A DNA stretch of 64,000 nucleotides from Streptomyces pseudovenezuelae (GTDB lineage: Bacteria; Actinomycetota; Actinomycetes; Streptomycetales; Streptomycetaceae): the NCBI RefSeq assembly GCF_001513955.1, contig NZ_KQ948150.1, forward strand, positions 62,001 to 126,000, written 5' to 3'. Every line of letters starts with the position of its first letter. The stretch's first letter is position 1. Of the stretch, positions 24,874 to 32,680 are shown piece by piece. The translations under genes were made by a program, and so were the position numbers. The notes under the pieces were generated by a model. The model searched no databases. It was not told where the DNA came from and worked only from the letters and a program-made list of their open reading frames with translations.

Positions 24874-26459
24874 CCTTCGGCGCCTCCGTCGTGGACCGCC
24901 TCAGCCTCCAGCTGACGCTCGTGCTCTTCCTGTCCGTGGTCGTCGTGACCCTGTTCACCGCCTTGCTGACCGCACCCCAACGCGACGAGATCGGCGAGTT
25001 CTACCTCGGCAACCGGGTCATGTCCCCGCTGCGCAACGGGCTGGCGATGTGCGGCGACTACGTCTCGGCCGCGACCCTCCTGGGCAGCACCGGACTGGTC
25101 GCCCTGACCGGCTACGACGGACTGCTCTACCTGTGCGGCACCGCCGTCGCCTGGATGATGGTCCTGCTGCTGATCGCCGAACCCCTGCGCAACACCGGCA
25201 AGTTCACCCTCGGCGACACCCTGGCGATCCGTCTGTCGCGCATGCAGCGGCCGGTCCGCCTCGCCCTGGCGCTGTGCACCCTGGCCATCACCACCCTCTA
25301 TCTGGTGGCCCAGCTCGTCGGCAGCGTCGCCCTGCTGACCCAGTTCACCGGCGAACCCAGCACCGCCACCCGCACCCTGTGCGTCATCGTCATCGGCACC
25401 GTCGTCATCGTCTACGCCGCCATCGGAGGCATGCCCGGCGCCACCTTCATCCAGGTCGTCAAGGCGGTCATGCTCATCTGCGGTGTCACCGTGGCCGGGG
25501 TGATGGTGCTGCACCGCTTCGACTGGAACTTCGAGAACCTGCTCGCCGCCGCCGCGGACAACAGCGGCCAGGGTGCGCGGTTCCTGGAGCCCGGACTGCG
25601 GTACGGAGCCAGTGTCACCAGCAAACTCGACTTCTTCAGCCTCCAGTTGGCCATCGTGCTCGGCCTCGCCGCCCTCCCGCACGTGATGATGCGCCTGCTC
25701 GCCCCGAAGTCGGTCGACGTGCTGCGCACCTCGGTGGTGTGGGCCATGGGTCTGGTCAGCCTCGTCTGCCTGGCGGCCGGCATCCTCGGTCTCGGTGCCA
25801 CCGCCGTCCTGGGCAGCGACACCATCGCCGACAACGACCGCACGGGGAACGCGGCCGTCCTGCTGCTGGCGCACGAACTGGGCGGCGCCGTCCTGACCGC
25901 CCTGCTGTCCTGCCTCGCCTTCGTCACCCTCCTCGCGGTCGCCGCCGGCCTCACTCTCGCCGCCGCCTCCTCGCTCGCCCACGACCTGTACGGCGAGGTG
26001 ATCCGCAAGGGCCGCGCGACGCAGACGGAGGAACTGGCCGTGGCCCGGCTCGCGGCGGCCGTCATCGGCGTTCTCGGCATGCTGCTGGCGCTGGTCTCCT
26101 GGGGCGCCAACTCCGCGACCCTGGCCTTCCTCGCCTTCGCCATCGCCGCGTCCGCCATCCTGCCGACCCTCGTCTACAGCCTCTTCTGGCGGCGGTTCAC
26201 CGCGCAGGGCGCCCTCCTCAGCCTGGGCGGGGGGCTGCTCACCTCGGTCCTTCTCGTCGTGTTCTCGCCGGTCGTCTCCTCCGCTCCCGCCTCGCTCTAC
26301 CCGGACGCCGATTTCGCCTGGTTTCCCTTGCAGAATCCCGGAATCGTCTCCATCCCGGCCGGCTTCCTCCTCGGCTGGCTGGGTTCGGTACTCAGCCCTC
26401 CGGAAGCAAAGGAGACATACGAGGACTTCGAAGTGCGCACCCTTGTCGGAGTCGACTAG
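24867..26459 (+). CDS. solute:sodium symporter (ActP-like monocarboxylate/acetate permease)
   Basis: A 530-residue permease with about 13 hydrophobic segments. Family features include EFYLGNRVMSPLRNGLAMCG near the first helix pair, GDYVSAATLLGSTGLVAL, and AAIGGMPGATFIQVVKAVML. These fit the sodium:solute symporter family, and the partner DUF485 protein points to the ActP/MctC-like monocarboxylate group. It would bring acetate, propionate or a similar acid into the cell. It diverges from the acyl-CoA carboxylase/PKS operon, so supply of short acids to lipid synthesis is possible but unproven. Confidence 0.85.
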   Translation: MVTFGASVVDRLSLQLTLVLFLSVVVVTLFTALLTAPQRDEIGEFYLGNRVMSPLRNGLAMCGDYVSAATLLGSTGLVALTGYDGLLYLCGTAVAWMMVLLLIAEPLRNTGKFTLGDTLAIRLSRMQRPVRLALALCTLAITTLYLVAQLVGSVALLTQFTGEPSTATRTLCVIVIGTVVIVYAAIGGMPGATFIQVVKAVMLICGVTVAGVMVLHRFDWNFENLLAAAADNSGQGARFLEPGLRYGASVTSKLDFFSLQLAIVLGLAALPHVMMRLLAPKSVDVLRTSVVWAMGLVSLVCLAAGILGLGATAVLGSDTIADNDRTGNAAVLLLAHELGGAVLTALLSCLAFVTLLAVAAGLTLAAASSLAHDLYGEVIRKGRATQTEELAVARLAAAVIGVLGMLLALVSWGANSATLAFLAFAIAASAILPTLVYSLFWRRFTAQGALLSLGGGLLTSVLLVVFSPVVSSAPASLYPDADFAWFPLQNPGIVSIPAGFLLGWLGSVLSPPEAKETYEDFEVRTLVGVD

Positions 26460-26567
26460 GTGTTTTCCCCGCACTTTTCCGGGAACCGTGTGGCGAACAC
26501 GTGGATATTTCGTCGACAGCGGAGCACGGCTTGCGGCAACAACGCCCGTGCAGTAATTAGGTGATGT

Positions 26568-27236
26568 ATGAACTTGTTCAACCGTGGCACCATGTTCCGC
26601 CGTACGGACCGCGCGGAAACCGCCGACGATTCCCAGCCCCCCACCGGGTCGTCGGCCACTGCCACAGCCGTCCTTCCTCAACCCGGACTGGCGGCCCTCA
26701 CCGGGGAGTGGGCCATCGATCCCGCGCACAGCAGGATCGGCTTCTCCGTGCGCCACGCCATGGTGACCACCGTGCGCGGGGCGTTCCTGGAGTACCAGAG
26801 CCGCCTCTACTTCGACGGCCGAGACCCGTCCCGTTCGCAGGCGGAGATCATCATCTCCACCGGCAGCGTCGACACCGGCGTGGAACAGCGCGACGGCCAC
26901 CTCGTGGGGCGGGACTTCCTGGACGCCGCGACCTACCCGCGCATGCGGTTCCTCAGCACCGCCGTGGAAGCGGTCGGCCCGGACGTGTACCGGATGACCG
27001 GCGACCTCACCATCAAGGCGACCACCCGTCCCGTGGTCCTGGAACTCACCTACATCGGCCATGTCACCGACCCGTTCGGCTACCAGCGGGCCGGCTTCGA
27101 CGGCACCACCACCATCAACCGCTCCGAATGGGGCCTGACCTACAGCAGCAAGCTCGCCGAGGGCGGTGCCATGGTCAGCGAGAAGGTACGGCTGCAGTTC
27201 GACATCGCCGCGATCCGCACGCCCCCGGCCGGCTGA
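26568..27236 (+). CDS. YceI-family polyisoprenoid-binding-like protein
   Basis: A 222-residue protein whose residues from about 46 form a YceI lipocalin-like beta barrel: GEWAIDPAHSRIGFSVRHAM, then FDGRDPSRSQAEIIISTGSV, and GHVTDPFGYQRAGFDGTTTI. The family binds isoprenoid or amphiphilic lipids. There is no clear signal peptide, only a polar N-terminal extension of about 45 residues, so it is probably cytoplasmic. It is preceded by an AGGTGA-like ribosome site and followed by a terminator shared with the convergent P450 gene. Confidence 0.87.
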   Translation: MNLFNRGTMFRRTDRAETADDSQPPTGSSATATAVLPQPGLAALTGEWAIDPAHSRIGFSVRHAMVTTVRGAFLEYQSRLYFDGRDPSRSQAEIIISTGSVDTGVEQRDGHLVGRDFLDAATYPRMRFLSTAVEAVGPDVYRMTGDLTIKATTRPVVLELTYIGHVTDPFGYQRAGFDGTTTINRSEWGLTYSSKLAEGGAMVSEKVRLQFDIAAIRTPPAG

Positions 27237-27256
27237 CCGGGACCGGACGCGAAGAC

Positions 27257-27290
27257 GCGGGCCACGGACTCGTCCGAGTCCATGGCCCGC
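27257..27290. terminator. bidirectional terminator hairpin
   Basis: A 16-base inverted repeat (27257-27272 with 27275-27290) with one mismatch and a two-base centre, located between the convergent YceI and P450 genes. Confidence 0.8.
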
Positions 27291-27309
27291 TCCGGTGTTC
27301 CAGGGGCCG

Positions 27310-28707
27310 TCAGCGCCCGCGCACCAGCCCGGCCAGATAGCGCCACAGCGACGAACGCGGCCGTCCGGCGGCCTCGTCGGCCGGGGCGGAGCCCGCCGCG
27401 GCAGGCAGGGGCGGAACAGGAGGCACGGGCAGGGCGGGCGTTCCCGAGACCGTGTAACGCACCGGCAGCGACCGCAGACCGCGCATGAACGGCGAGGACC
27501 GCCACGGCAGTTGATCGACCGGCAGCGACAACTCCAGCCCGGACAGCCGCTCGAAGAGCCTGCTCACGCCGATCGCCGCCGCACCCCCGGCCAGTTCCCG
27601 GGCCGGGCACTGCCGCGGGCCGGCACCCCAGGACAGATGGGCCCGTGTGCTGATGGTCGACTCGGGGCAGACCTTCCCCGCGAACGTCGGATCCGCGTGC
27701 GCGGCACCGACCGACACCCACACCGGATCGCCGGCCGCGATGGTGTGGTTGCCGAGCTTCATGTCCTTCGACGGGAACCGCGGCACGAAGTTGATCAGCG
27801 GCGGCTTCTGCATGACCACCCGGTTCATGGTCTCCCTGATCAGTCCCGCCGACAGGCTGGCACTCGCGGGGAGGTTCCCGGTGATGACCTCGACGACCGT
27901 GTTGGAGATCAGGATGCCGACATGGTCCGAGGTCATGCCGAGCAGCATCATCAGCTCACGCGACAACTCCTCGACGCTCAGGCCGGGATGGGAGGCCAGG
28001 AGGTAGGAGGGGAAGTCGTCGCCGGGCTCCTTCATCTTCCACGCGCCGAGCTCCGACAGCGTGGCCAGCAGCCGTTCCAGGGCGGGCCCCGCGTCCGGTC
28101 CGGCGTCCAGTACCCGCCACATGTCCATCAGCGCGTCGTCGTGCTGCGAGCCGGGGAAGCCGAGCAGATGGCTGGCGACCATGAGCGGCAGGGGCCGCGA
28201 GAACTGCGCGGACAGATCCGCCCATCCGGTGCGGCCGCCCTGGGTGAACAGCGAGATCAGTTCGTCGGCGTCACGGGTGATCTGCGCCTTGAGCCGCTTG
28301 GCCACCGGGTGCCGGGGGTCCTGGAAGGGCCGCAGGGCGGTGTCCCAGGCCACCTTCAGCTCCCGGTAGCCCTCACCGCCCTGGATCAGCACGTGGTTGA
28401 CGTCCAGCGACGGGGCGAGCGGCCAGTCCTCGGGCAGCCGTCCCTCCCGACGGGCCCGCCAGTTCTCCAGCCCCTTGGGCCAGGCGTGGTCGTCACGGAG
28501 GACCTCGTAGGCCTCCTCGTAGCCCAGCACGAGCCAGACCGGCACCCCCAGCAGGTCGACCGGAGCGACCGGGCCGTGCGCCTGGCGCAGACGCTCGTAC
28601 ACGATCGCCGGGTCCCGTTCGTAGTCGCGGGTCATGAGCGGTTCGAGGCTCATCGACTCCAGCGACTCGTGGCCGGCTGCCGATCCGCTGTTCACTGGGA
28701 CCCCCAT
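27310..28707 (-). CDS. cytochrome P450 (conservon/CYP157-like)
   Basis: A 465-residue P450 without membrane anchor. The heme loop LSWGAGPRQCPARELAG supplies the Cys ligand. The I-helix region reads LLGMTSDHVGILISNTVVE and lacks the usual AGxxT oxygen-activation motif. In the K helix the sequence before the PP is RVVMQKPPLINFVPRF, so the near-universal ExxR is not in its expected place. Such deviations are known in CYP157-type P450s encoded in Streptomyces conservons, but no conservon partner genes (sensor-like cvnA, roadblock cvnB, cvnC, GTPase cvnD) are present here. A proline-rich C-terminal tail ends the protein. Redox partners and substrate unknown. Confidence 0.85.
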   Translation of the reverse strand: MGVPVNSGSAAGHESLESMSLEPLMTRDYERDPAIVYERLRQAHGPVAPVDLLGVPVWLVLGYEEAYEVLRDDHAWPKGLENWRARREGRLPEDWPLAPSLDVNHVLIQGGEGYRELKVAWDTALRPFQDPRHPVAKRLKAQITRDADELISLFTQGGRTGWADLSAQFSRPLPLMVASHLLGFPGSQHDDALMDMWRVLDAGPDAGPALERLLATLSELGAWKMKEPGDDFPSYLLASHPGLSVEELSRELMMLLGMTSDHVGILISNTVVEVITGNLPASASLSAGLIRETMNRVVMQKPPLINFVPRFPSKDMKLGNHTIAAGDPVWVSVGAAHADPTFAGKVCPESTISTRAHLSWGAGPRQCPARELAGGAAAIGVSRLFERLSGLELSLPVDQLPWRSSPFMRGLRSLPVRYTVSGTPALPVPPVPPLPAAAGSAPADEAAGRPRSSLWRYLAGLVRGR

Positions 28708-28817
28708 GGCTTCCTTCCCTCGGTCAGGCGCTACGCAAGAGTAATGTGACCCCCTGCGCTGCCTCCATGGCGGGGGGTGATTGTCGCGCTGACGCTCGGG
28801 CGGGCCGGGGGAACGAC

Positions 28818-28847
28818 GAGCGGCACCGCCCGGGGACGGTGCCGCTC
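28818..28847. terminator. terminator hairpin after the galactanase gene
   Basis: A perfect 11-base stem (GAGCGGCACCG at 28818-28828 with 28837-28847) and an eight-base loop, 18 bases beyond the stop codon of the GH53 gene. Confidence 0.85.
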
Positions 28848-28864
28848 CGGTGGGAAGTCGTCCC

Positions 28865-29986
28865 CTACGGGGTCCACTTGACGTTCGGGTTCACATTGCC
28901 GGTCCAGTTGAAGACGGCCATGTTGTCCCAGCCGTTGCCGCTGTTGTTGATGTCGGCCGGGTCCCAGCCGTTGCCCTTCACGGCGTACCAGGTGGGCTCC
29001 CAGTAGAAGACCCCGATCGCGCCGTTGCTGCGGGCCGCGTTCTGCACGGCGGTGAAGTTGTCCGCCTGGCCCTGCCAGCTGAGCGGGTAGCCCGAGCAGC
29101 CCGTCGTGATGGAGTTGGTGGTGCCGTCCGCGTTGGCCGAGGTGAACGGGTAGGCCGTCTCGGCGATGATGACGTCCTTGCCGTACCGGGACTTTATGTC
29201 GGCCACGACACTGCCCATGTTGGCGATCGTGCCGTGCCACGGGCAGTAGTAGGACAGCCCGGTGATGTCCCAGTTGACGCCCTTGGCCTTGATGCCGTCG
29301 TAGAACCAGCGGGCGTTGGCGTCGCTGTCGGCGTCGGCGGTGTGGATGATCACCTGGGTGCCGCTGTTGCACGCCTTGGTCGCGTTGTAACCCGACTTGA
29401 GCAGCAGACTGAGGTTGGTGAAGTCGTTGTTGACGACCTTGCCCTCGTTCCACAGCATGCCGACGTTGATCTCGTTGCCGATCTGCACGCTGTCCGGCGT
29501 GGTGCCCTGCGACTTGAGGCTGTTGCAGACGTCGTAGGTGTAGTTGTAGACGTCCGTCTGGAGCTGGCCGATGGTGTGCCCGGCCCAGGCCGCGGGCTTG
29601 TTCTGGTTGCCGGGGTCCGCCCAGGTGTCCGAGTAGTGGAAGTCGACCAGCAGCTTGAGCCCCTTGGCCTTCACCTGCTTCGCGTACGACAGCACCTTGG
29701 CCTTGTTGTTGTAGCCGCTGGCGGGGTTGTTCCACACCCGCAGGCGGACGTAGTTGACGCCGAGGCCCTTGAGGATGTCCAGCGGGTCCTTGGCGGTGCC
29801 GCTCGCGTCGTAGTACTTGGCACCGAGGTCGAGGGCGCGCTGCGCGGTCGACACATCGGCACCGCGCATGGTGAGCGTTCCGGCGGCAGAGGCGCTGGTG
29901 GACGTGGTGAGCAGGGATGCGGGCAGGGCGAGGGCCGCCAGGAGCATGGCGGCTCTCACGAGACGGCGCGGACCTTTGACGGTCAT
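28865..29986 (-). CDS. secreted GH53 arabinogalactan endo-beta-1,4-galactanase
   Basis: A 373-residue exported enzyme. The signal peptide contains LVRAAMLLAALALPASLL and an ASA site. The TIM barrel shows the GH53 features: MRGADVSTAQRALDLG, LRVWNNP, VDFHYSDTWADPGNQ, the acid/base Glu in IGNEINVGMLW and the nucleophile Glu in VIIAETAYPF, with a C-terminal FYWEPTWY. It cuts beta-1,4-galactan in pectin side chains. The ATG at 29986 is set by the AAGGAGG ribosome site five bases before it. A promoter with an overlapping palindromic operator lies upstream, so induction by galactan-derived sugars through a LacI-type repressor is likely. Confidence 0.92.
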   Translation of the reverse strand: MTVKGPRRLVRAAMLLAALALPASLLTTSTSASAAGTLTMRGADVSTAQRALDLGAKYYDASGTAKDPLDILKGLGVNYVRLRVWNNPASGYNNKAKVLSYAKQVKAKGLKLLVDFHYSDTWADPGNQNKPAAWAGHTIGQLQTDVYNYTYDVCNSLKSQGTTPDSVQIGNEINVGMLWNEGKVVNNDFTNLSLLLKSGYNATKACNSGTQVIIHTADADSDANARWFYDGIKAKGVNWDITGLSYYCPWHGTIANMGSVVADIKSRYGKDVIIAETAYPFTSANADGTTNSITTGCSGYPLSWQGQADNFTAVQNAARSNGAIGVFYWEPTWYAVKGNGWDPADINNSGNGWDNMAVFNWTGNVNPNVKWTP

Positions 29987-30026
29987 CCCGACCTCCTTGT
30001 CTGACATGACCATGTGGATGCTTTCC

Positions 30027-30065
30027 GTGAACGTTCACAGTAGGAGGCGCTGTCAGAGCTGTAAA
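30027..30065 (-). promoter_or_regulatory. promoter with overlapping TGAACGTTCA operator for the galactanase gene
   Basis: On the minus strand TTTACA (30060-30065) and TACTGT (30037-30042) are 17 bases apart and match vegetative -35/-10 boxes well. The perfect 12-base palindrome GTGAACGTTCAC (30027-30038) begins inside the -10 box and covers the likely start site, the usual position for repression. Short palindromes with a central CG are typical of LacI-family regulators. The same TGAACGTTCAC core occurs upstream of the lyase operon at 58768. Confidence 0.7.
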
Positions 30066-30122
30066 TACTCGTGTCGGCAGCATTTCTGCGAGGTGAAAGG
30101 CATATGGACCAGCAAGATCAAT

Positions 30123-30136
30123 TGTGTACGTACACA
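30123..30136. promoter_or_regulatory. 14-base perfect palindrome TGTGTACGTACACA
   Basis: A perfect palindrome in the 190-base region before the HTH/polymerase-like cassette, 90 bases from the first start codon. It is a likely operator for one of the cassette's own HTH proteins, or for a TetR-type regulator, which often uses such sites. No protein can be assigned. Confidence 0.5.
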
Positions 30137-30158
30137 GTGATCGAGGGGATGGTCCATG

Positions 30159-30185
30159 CTCCCTATGCGTGTCGCGTATAGGGAG
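30159..30185. promoter_or_regulatory. inverted repeat with 11-base arms upstream of the HTH gene
   Basis: Arms at 30159-30169 (CTCCCTATGCG) and 30175-30185 pair with a single G-T wobble around a five-base loop, 27 bases before the first HTH gene start. It is most likely an autoregulatory operator; an RNA hairpin in the 5' leader is the alternative. Confidence 0.5.
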
Positions 30186-30212
30186 TGCGCCCGGAGTGGT
30201 AGGTTCCACGTC

Positions 30213-30518
30213 ATGCGGATGACGCTCGACGAGCGGGTGCGGTCGGCGGTGGCGGCCCTCCTGTACGCGACCGGTGAGTCGCAGACGGAACTGGCCTGCG
30301 CGCTGGGGGTGAGCCAGGCACAGGTGAGCCGCCGTCAGTCCGGCACCGCCGCCTGGAGCCTGGCCGACTGCGACGCGGTCGCGGCGCACTACGGCATCGA
30401 TCCGCTGGACCTCCTGGCCGGCCCCACCCGGGCCACCGAGACCCTGTCCGCCCAGCGGCGCCGCGTGCCCGGCCGTGTCGTACGCCCCGCGGCCGCACCG
30501 GACGGGGGAGCGCGATGA
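30213..30518 (+). CDS. small XRE-type helix-turn-helix protein
   Basis: A 101-residue DNA-binding protein with one Cro/CI-type HTH (ESQTELACALGVSQAQVSRR) and a basic, Arg-rich tail. The next residues (WSLADCDAVAAHYGIDPLDLL) complete the usual five-helix fold. An alternative ATG six bases further in is possible. Its stop overlaps the next start as ATGA, so it is translated together with the polymerase-like protein. It probably represses the cassette through the inverted repeat or palindrome just upstream. Confidence 0.75.
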   Translation: MRMTLDERVRSAVAALLYATGESQTELACALGVSQAQVSRRQSGTAAWSLADCDAVAAHYGIDPLDLLAGPTRATETLSAQRRRVPGRVVRPAAAPDGGAR

Positions 30519-31993
30519 CCGACTTCGACGCGATCGACGCGCTGCTCGCCGAGGCGAGGCAGGAGGTCCCGCTGCCGCCGGCCGAGGAGCGGCGCGCCCT
30601 GCGGGAGGAGCTGAACGTCTCGCGCGCCCAGCTCGCGAAGGTCCTGGACGTGAGCGCCTCGACGGTGGGCGGCTGGGAGTCCGGACGGGAGCCGAGCGGT
30701 CAGGTGCGGGAGAAGTACGCGTACTTCCTGGAAGGGGCACGCACGAAGCTGGCGGCCGCGGACCCTGCAGACCCCGTGGACAGCGTGGACGGCGTGGCGC
30801 ACGCGGAGGAGGAGACGGGCCTCGACGACGTAGACGTGCTGTCCGAGCCACAGCCCTGTGTCCTGTGCGGTCGGCCGGCCCGCCATCAGGTCGAGGGCTT
30901 CCCCCAGCACCTGGACTCCGCGGACTGCGCGCCGGGCGACCCCGCGCAGCCGGTGCCCCCCGCGCCCGAAGCGGCACCGACAGGCCCCGCCGCCTCCCCC
31001 GCTCGCGGAGTGAAGGTCGTCCCCGCCGGTCGCCGGGTGCAGCCCGCCGACACCCCGGACCTGATCGGCTCCGCCGTGGCGGCCGCGCTCGACCAGCACT
31101 CGGGCGACGTGGAGGCGGCGACCGCCGCCCTGGTCAAGCGGGCGATCCCGGACGCGATGGCGCTCCTCGACGACAGCCGCAAGGGCGGCCGGTACGACGT
31201 CGTCGCGCACCCCTGGCTGCCCGACATCCTGCGCAAGCAGAGCGCGCGAGGCGCCGACCAGATCTGGGAGGCCCGCCCCAAGTGGACCAGGCCCGAACTC
31301 CCGCCCGGCGAGCACGAGGTGACCGCGCTCGACGTCAACGGCGCCTACCTGTCCGCGCTCAAGACCCACCTGCCGATCGGCCAGTTGGAGCACTCCACCG
31401 GCGGCGACCACGACCGCCGCCGCGCCGGCGTCCATCTGATCACCCCGTCCGACTGGGACCACGACGCCTACCTGCCGAACCCGCTGGGCAGCCGGGACGA
31501 GCCGGGGCCGCTGTGGGTGACCGAGCCGACCCTGCGTCTGCTGCTGCGGCTGGCCGGCCCGAAGTACGGGCTGTGCGACCCTCCGGAGATCCACGAGTCC
31601 TGGACCTCCGGTGCCACGGAGAACCTCCTGGAGAAGTTCCGCATCGCCCTCAAGGACGCCCGCGACCGGGCCATCGCCGAGGACGACGAGGTGACGCTCG
31701 AGTACGTGAAGGCCATGTACAGCAAGTTCGTCTCCACGATGGGCGAGTCGAACTACAACCGGGAGCTGTACCGCGCCGACTGGATGCACCTCATCCGCTC
31801 CCAGGCCTTCGTGAACCTGTGGTGGAAGGCGCACCGGGCCTACGACGAGGGTCTGACGGTCGTCCGGGCGATGGGAACCGACGAGCTGCACGTCGCCGGT
31901 GACTGGCGCGCGGTGTTCGCGGAGGGGCGCGGTGTCACCGAGGTGAAGGTGAAGGACGTCTACACCGTCGGCACCGTGCCGTCGACCGGATGA
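30515..31993 (+). CDS. HTH protein fused to a phi29-like family B DNA polymerase palm region
   Basis: A 492-residue protein. Residues about 29-60 form an XRE-type HTH (NVSRAQLAKVLDVSASTVGG). An acidic, Pro/Ala-rich linker follows with a possible metal-binding cluster (CVLCG at 115-119, later His and Cys to 138). Residues 270-460 show three blocks that match the polymerase motifs of phi29-type protein-primed enzymes: A, LDVNGAYLSALKTHLPIG (272-289; phi29 has DVNSLYP and LLPYG); B, MYSKFVS (401-407; phi29 LYGKFAS); C, MGTDELHVAG (453-462; phi29 CDTDSIHLTG). The Asp of motif A and the second Asp of motif C remain; the first Asp of motif C is Gly. No exonuclease domain is evident. Similarity to the Streptomyces telomere protein Tap is possible but was not tested. 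Confidence 0.6.
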   Translation: MTDFDAIDALLAEARQEVPLPPAEERRALREELNVSRAQLAKVLDVSASTVGGWESGREPSGQVREKYAYFLEGARTKLAAADPADPVDSVDGVAHAEEETGLDDVDVLSEPQPCVLCGRPARHQVEGFPQHLDSADCAPGDPAQPVPPAPEAAPTGPAASPARGVKVVPAGRRVQPADTPDLIGSAVAAALDQHSGDVEAATAALVKRAIPDAMALLDDSRKGGRYDVVAHPWLPDILRKQSARGADQIWEARPKWTRPELPPGEHEVTALDVNGAYLSALKTHLPIGQLEHSTGGDHDRRRAGVHLITPSDWDHDAYLPNPLGSRDEPGPLWVTEPTLRLLLRLAGPKYGLCDPPEIHESWTSGATENLLEKFRIALKDARDRAIAEDDEVTLEYVKAMYSKFVSTMGESNYNRELYRADWMHLIRSQAFVNLWWKAHRAYDEGLTVVRAMGTDELHVAGDWRAVFAEGRGVTEVKVKDVYTVGTVPSTG

Positions 31994-32078
31994 GAGTGTG
32001 GGGCGGTAGCCTCTGGATGTTCTGTGGCGCAGGTCGCCGAGCATCCTTCGATCAGCGGCGGGCGTAAGAGGAGTCGGG

Positions 32079-32654
32079 GTGCCGGAGAGGAACATCGAGT
32101 TCGGGAAGTACGGGGCTCGGGGCATCAAGGGACACGAGGCCGTGGCCCGGCAGCTCGACGCGCTCGCCACGTTCATCGCCACCCCGATCACCACCCGGCG
32201 CGGCCTGCTGGCCCGGCTGCACTACCTCACCCGCACCGAACACGCCCGGGCCACCGCCCGTGAGGCCGGCCTCACGGTCACCGACCGCACACTCCGTGCG
32301 TGGCTGGAGGAGCGCCGCAGCCCCTCGAAGCGCAACCTGGAGAAGATCGAGAGCGCGTACCGCACCGTGCGCCGGCAGAACGTCTCGCGGTATCTGCTGC
32401 TGCGCCTGACCCGTGAAGGCCGCGGCACCCGGGTCGAGTTCCACCCGCTCAACCAGAGCCAGGTGCCACGCCCCCGCCAACGGGCGGTCGAGTACCGCAC
32501 CCTGAACGTCCGTCACTGGGACCGCGTCGTACGGGCCTGGGCCGCGGGCGACGACGCCGCGCTCGACGAGGCATGGGTCAACGACGTCGTGGTCGATCTC
32601 GGCAGCCAGTGGGGAGAGTACGAGTTCGTGACCGCGATCGGGTTCGCCGCCTGA
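32079..32654 (+). CDS. putative DNA-binding partner of the polymerase-like protein (Tpg-like candidate)
   Basis: A 191-residue basic protein. The middle contains a helix-turn-helix-like segment (HARATAREAGLTVTDRTLRA followed by WLEERRSPSKRNLEKIE) similar in style to the DNA-binding part of Streptomyces terminal proteins (Tpg). The C-terminal 70 residues (YRTLNVRHWDRVVRAWAAGD onward) look like a separate small domain. GTG at 32079 has a GAGGAG ribosome site. It starts 85 bases after the polymerase-like gene, in the same direction. In Streptomyces, Tap and Tpg act together to replicate linear ends; this pair could be related or play an analogous part. Function is not established. Confidence 0.5.
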   Translation: MPERNIEFGKYGARGIKGHEAVARQLDALATFIATPITTRRGLLARLHYLTRTEHARATAREAGLTVTDRTLRAWLEERRSPSKRNLEKIESAYRTVRRQNVSRYLLLRLTREGRGTRVEFHPLNQSQVPRPRQRAVEYRTLNVRHWDRVVRAWAAGDDAALDEAWVNDVVVDLGSQWGEYEFVTAIGFAA

Positions 32655-32680
32655 GGCATCCCGTGGGCAGAGTGACCGTC

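Noticed and set aside
24729..27062. Minus-strand frame opposite the symporter and YceI genes
   Set aside because: Antisense shadow spanning two genes and their intergenic region, with no recognisable protein content.
27310..28707. P450 as part of a conservon (cvn) operon
   Set aside because: The sequence resembles conservon-type P450s, but no sensor-like, roadblock, DUF742 or GTPase gene is adjacent.
30213..32654. HTH/polymerase cassette as an integrated phage or plasmid
   Set aside because: No integrase, attachment repeats, tRNA gene, structural or transfer genes surround it, so a mobile element cannot be claimed.
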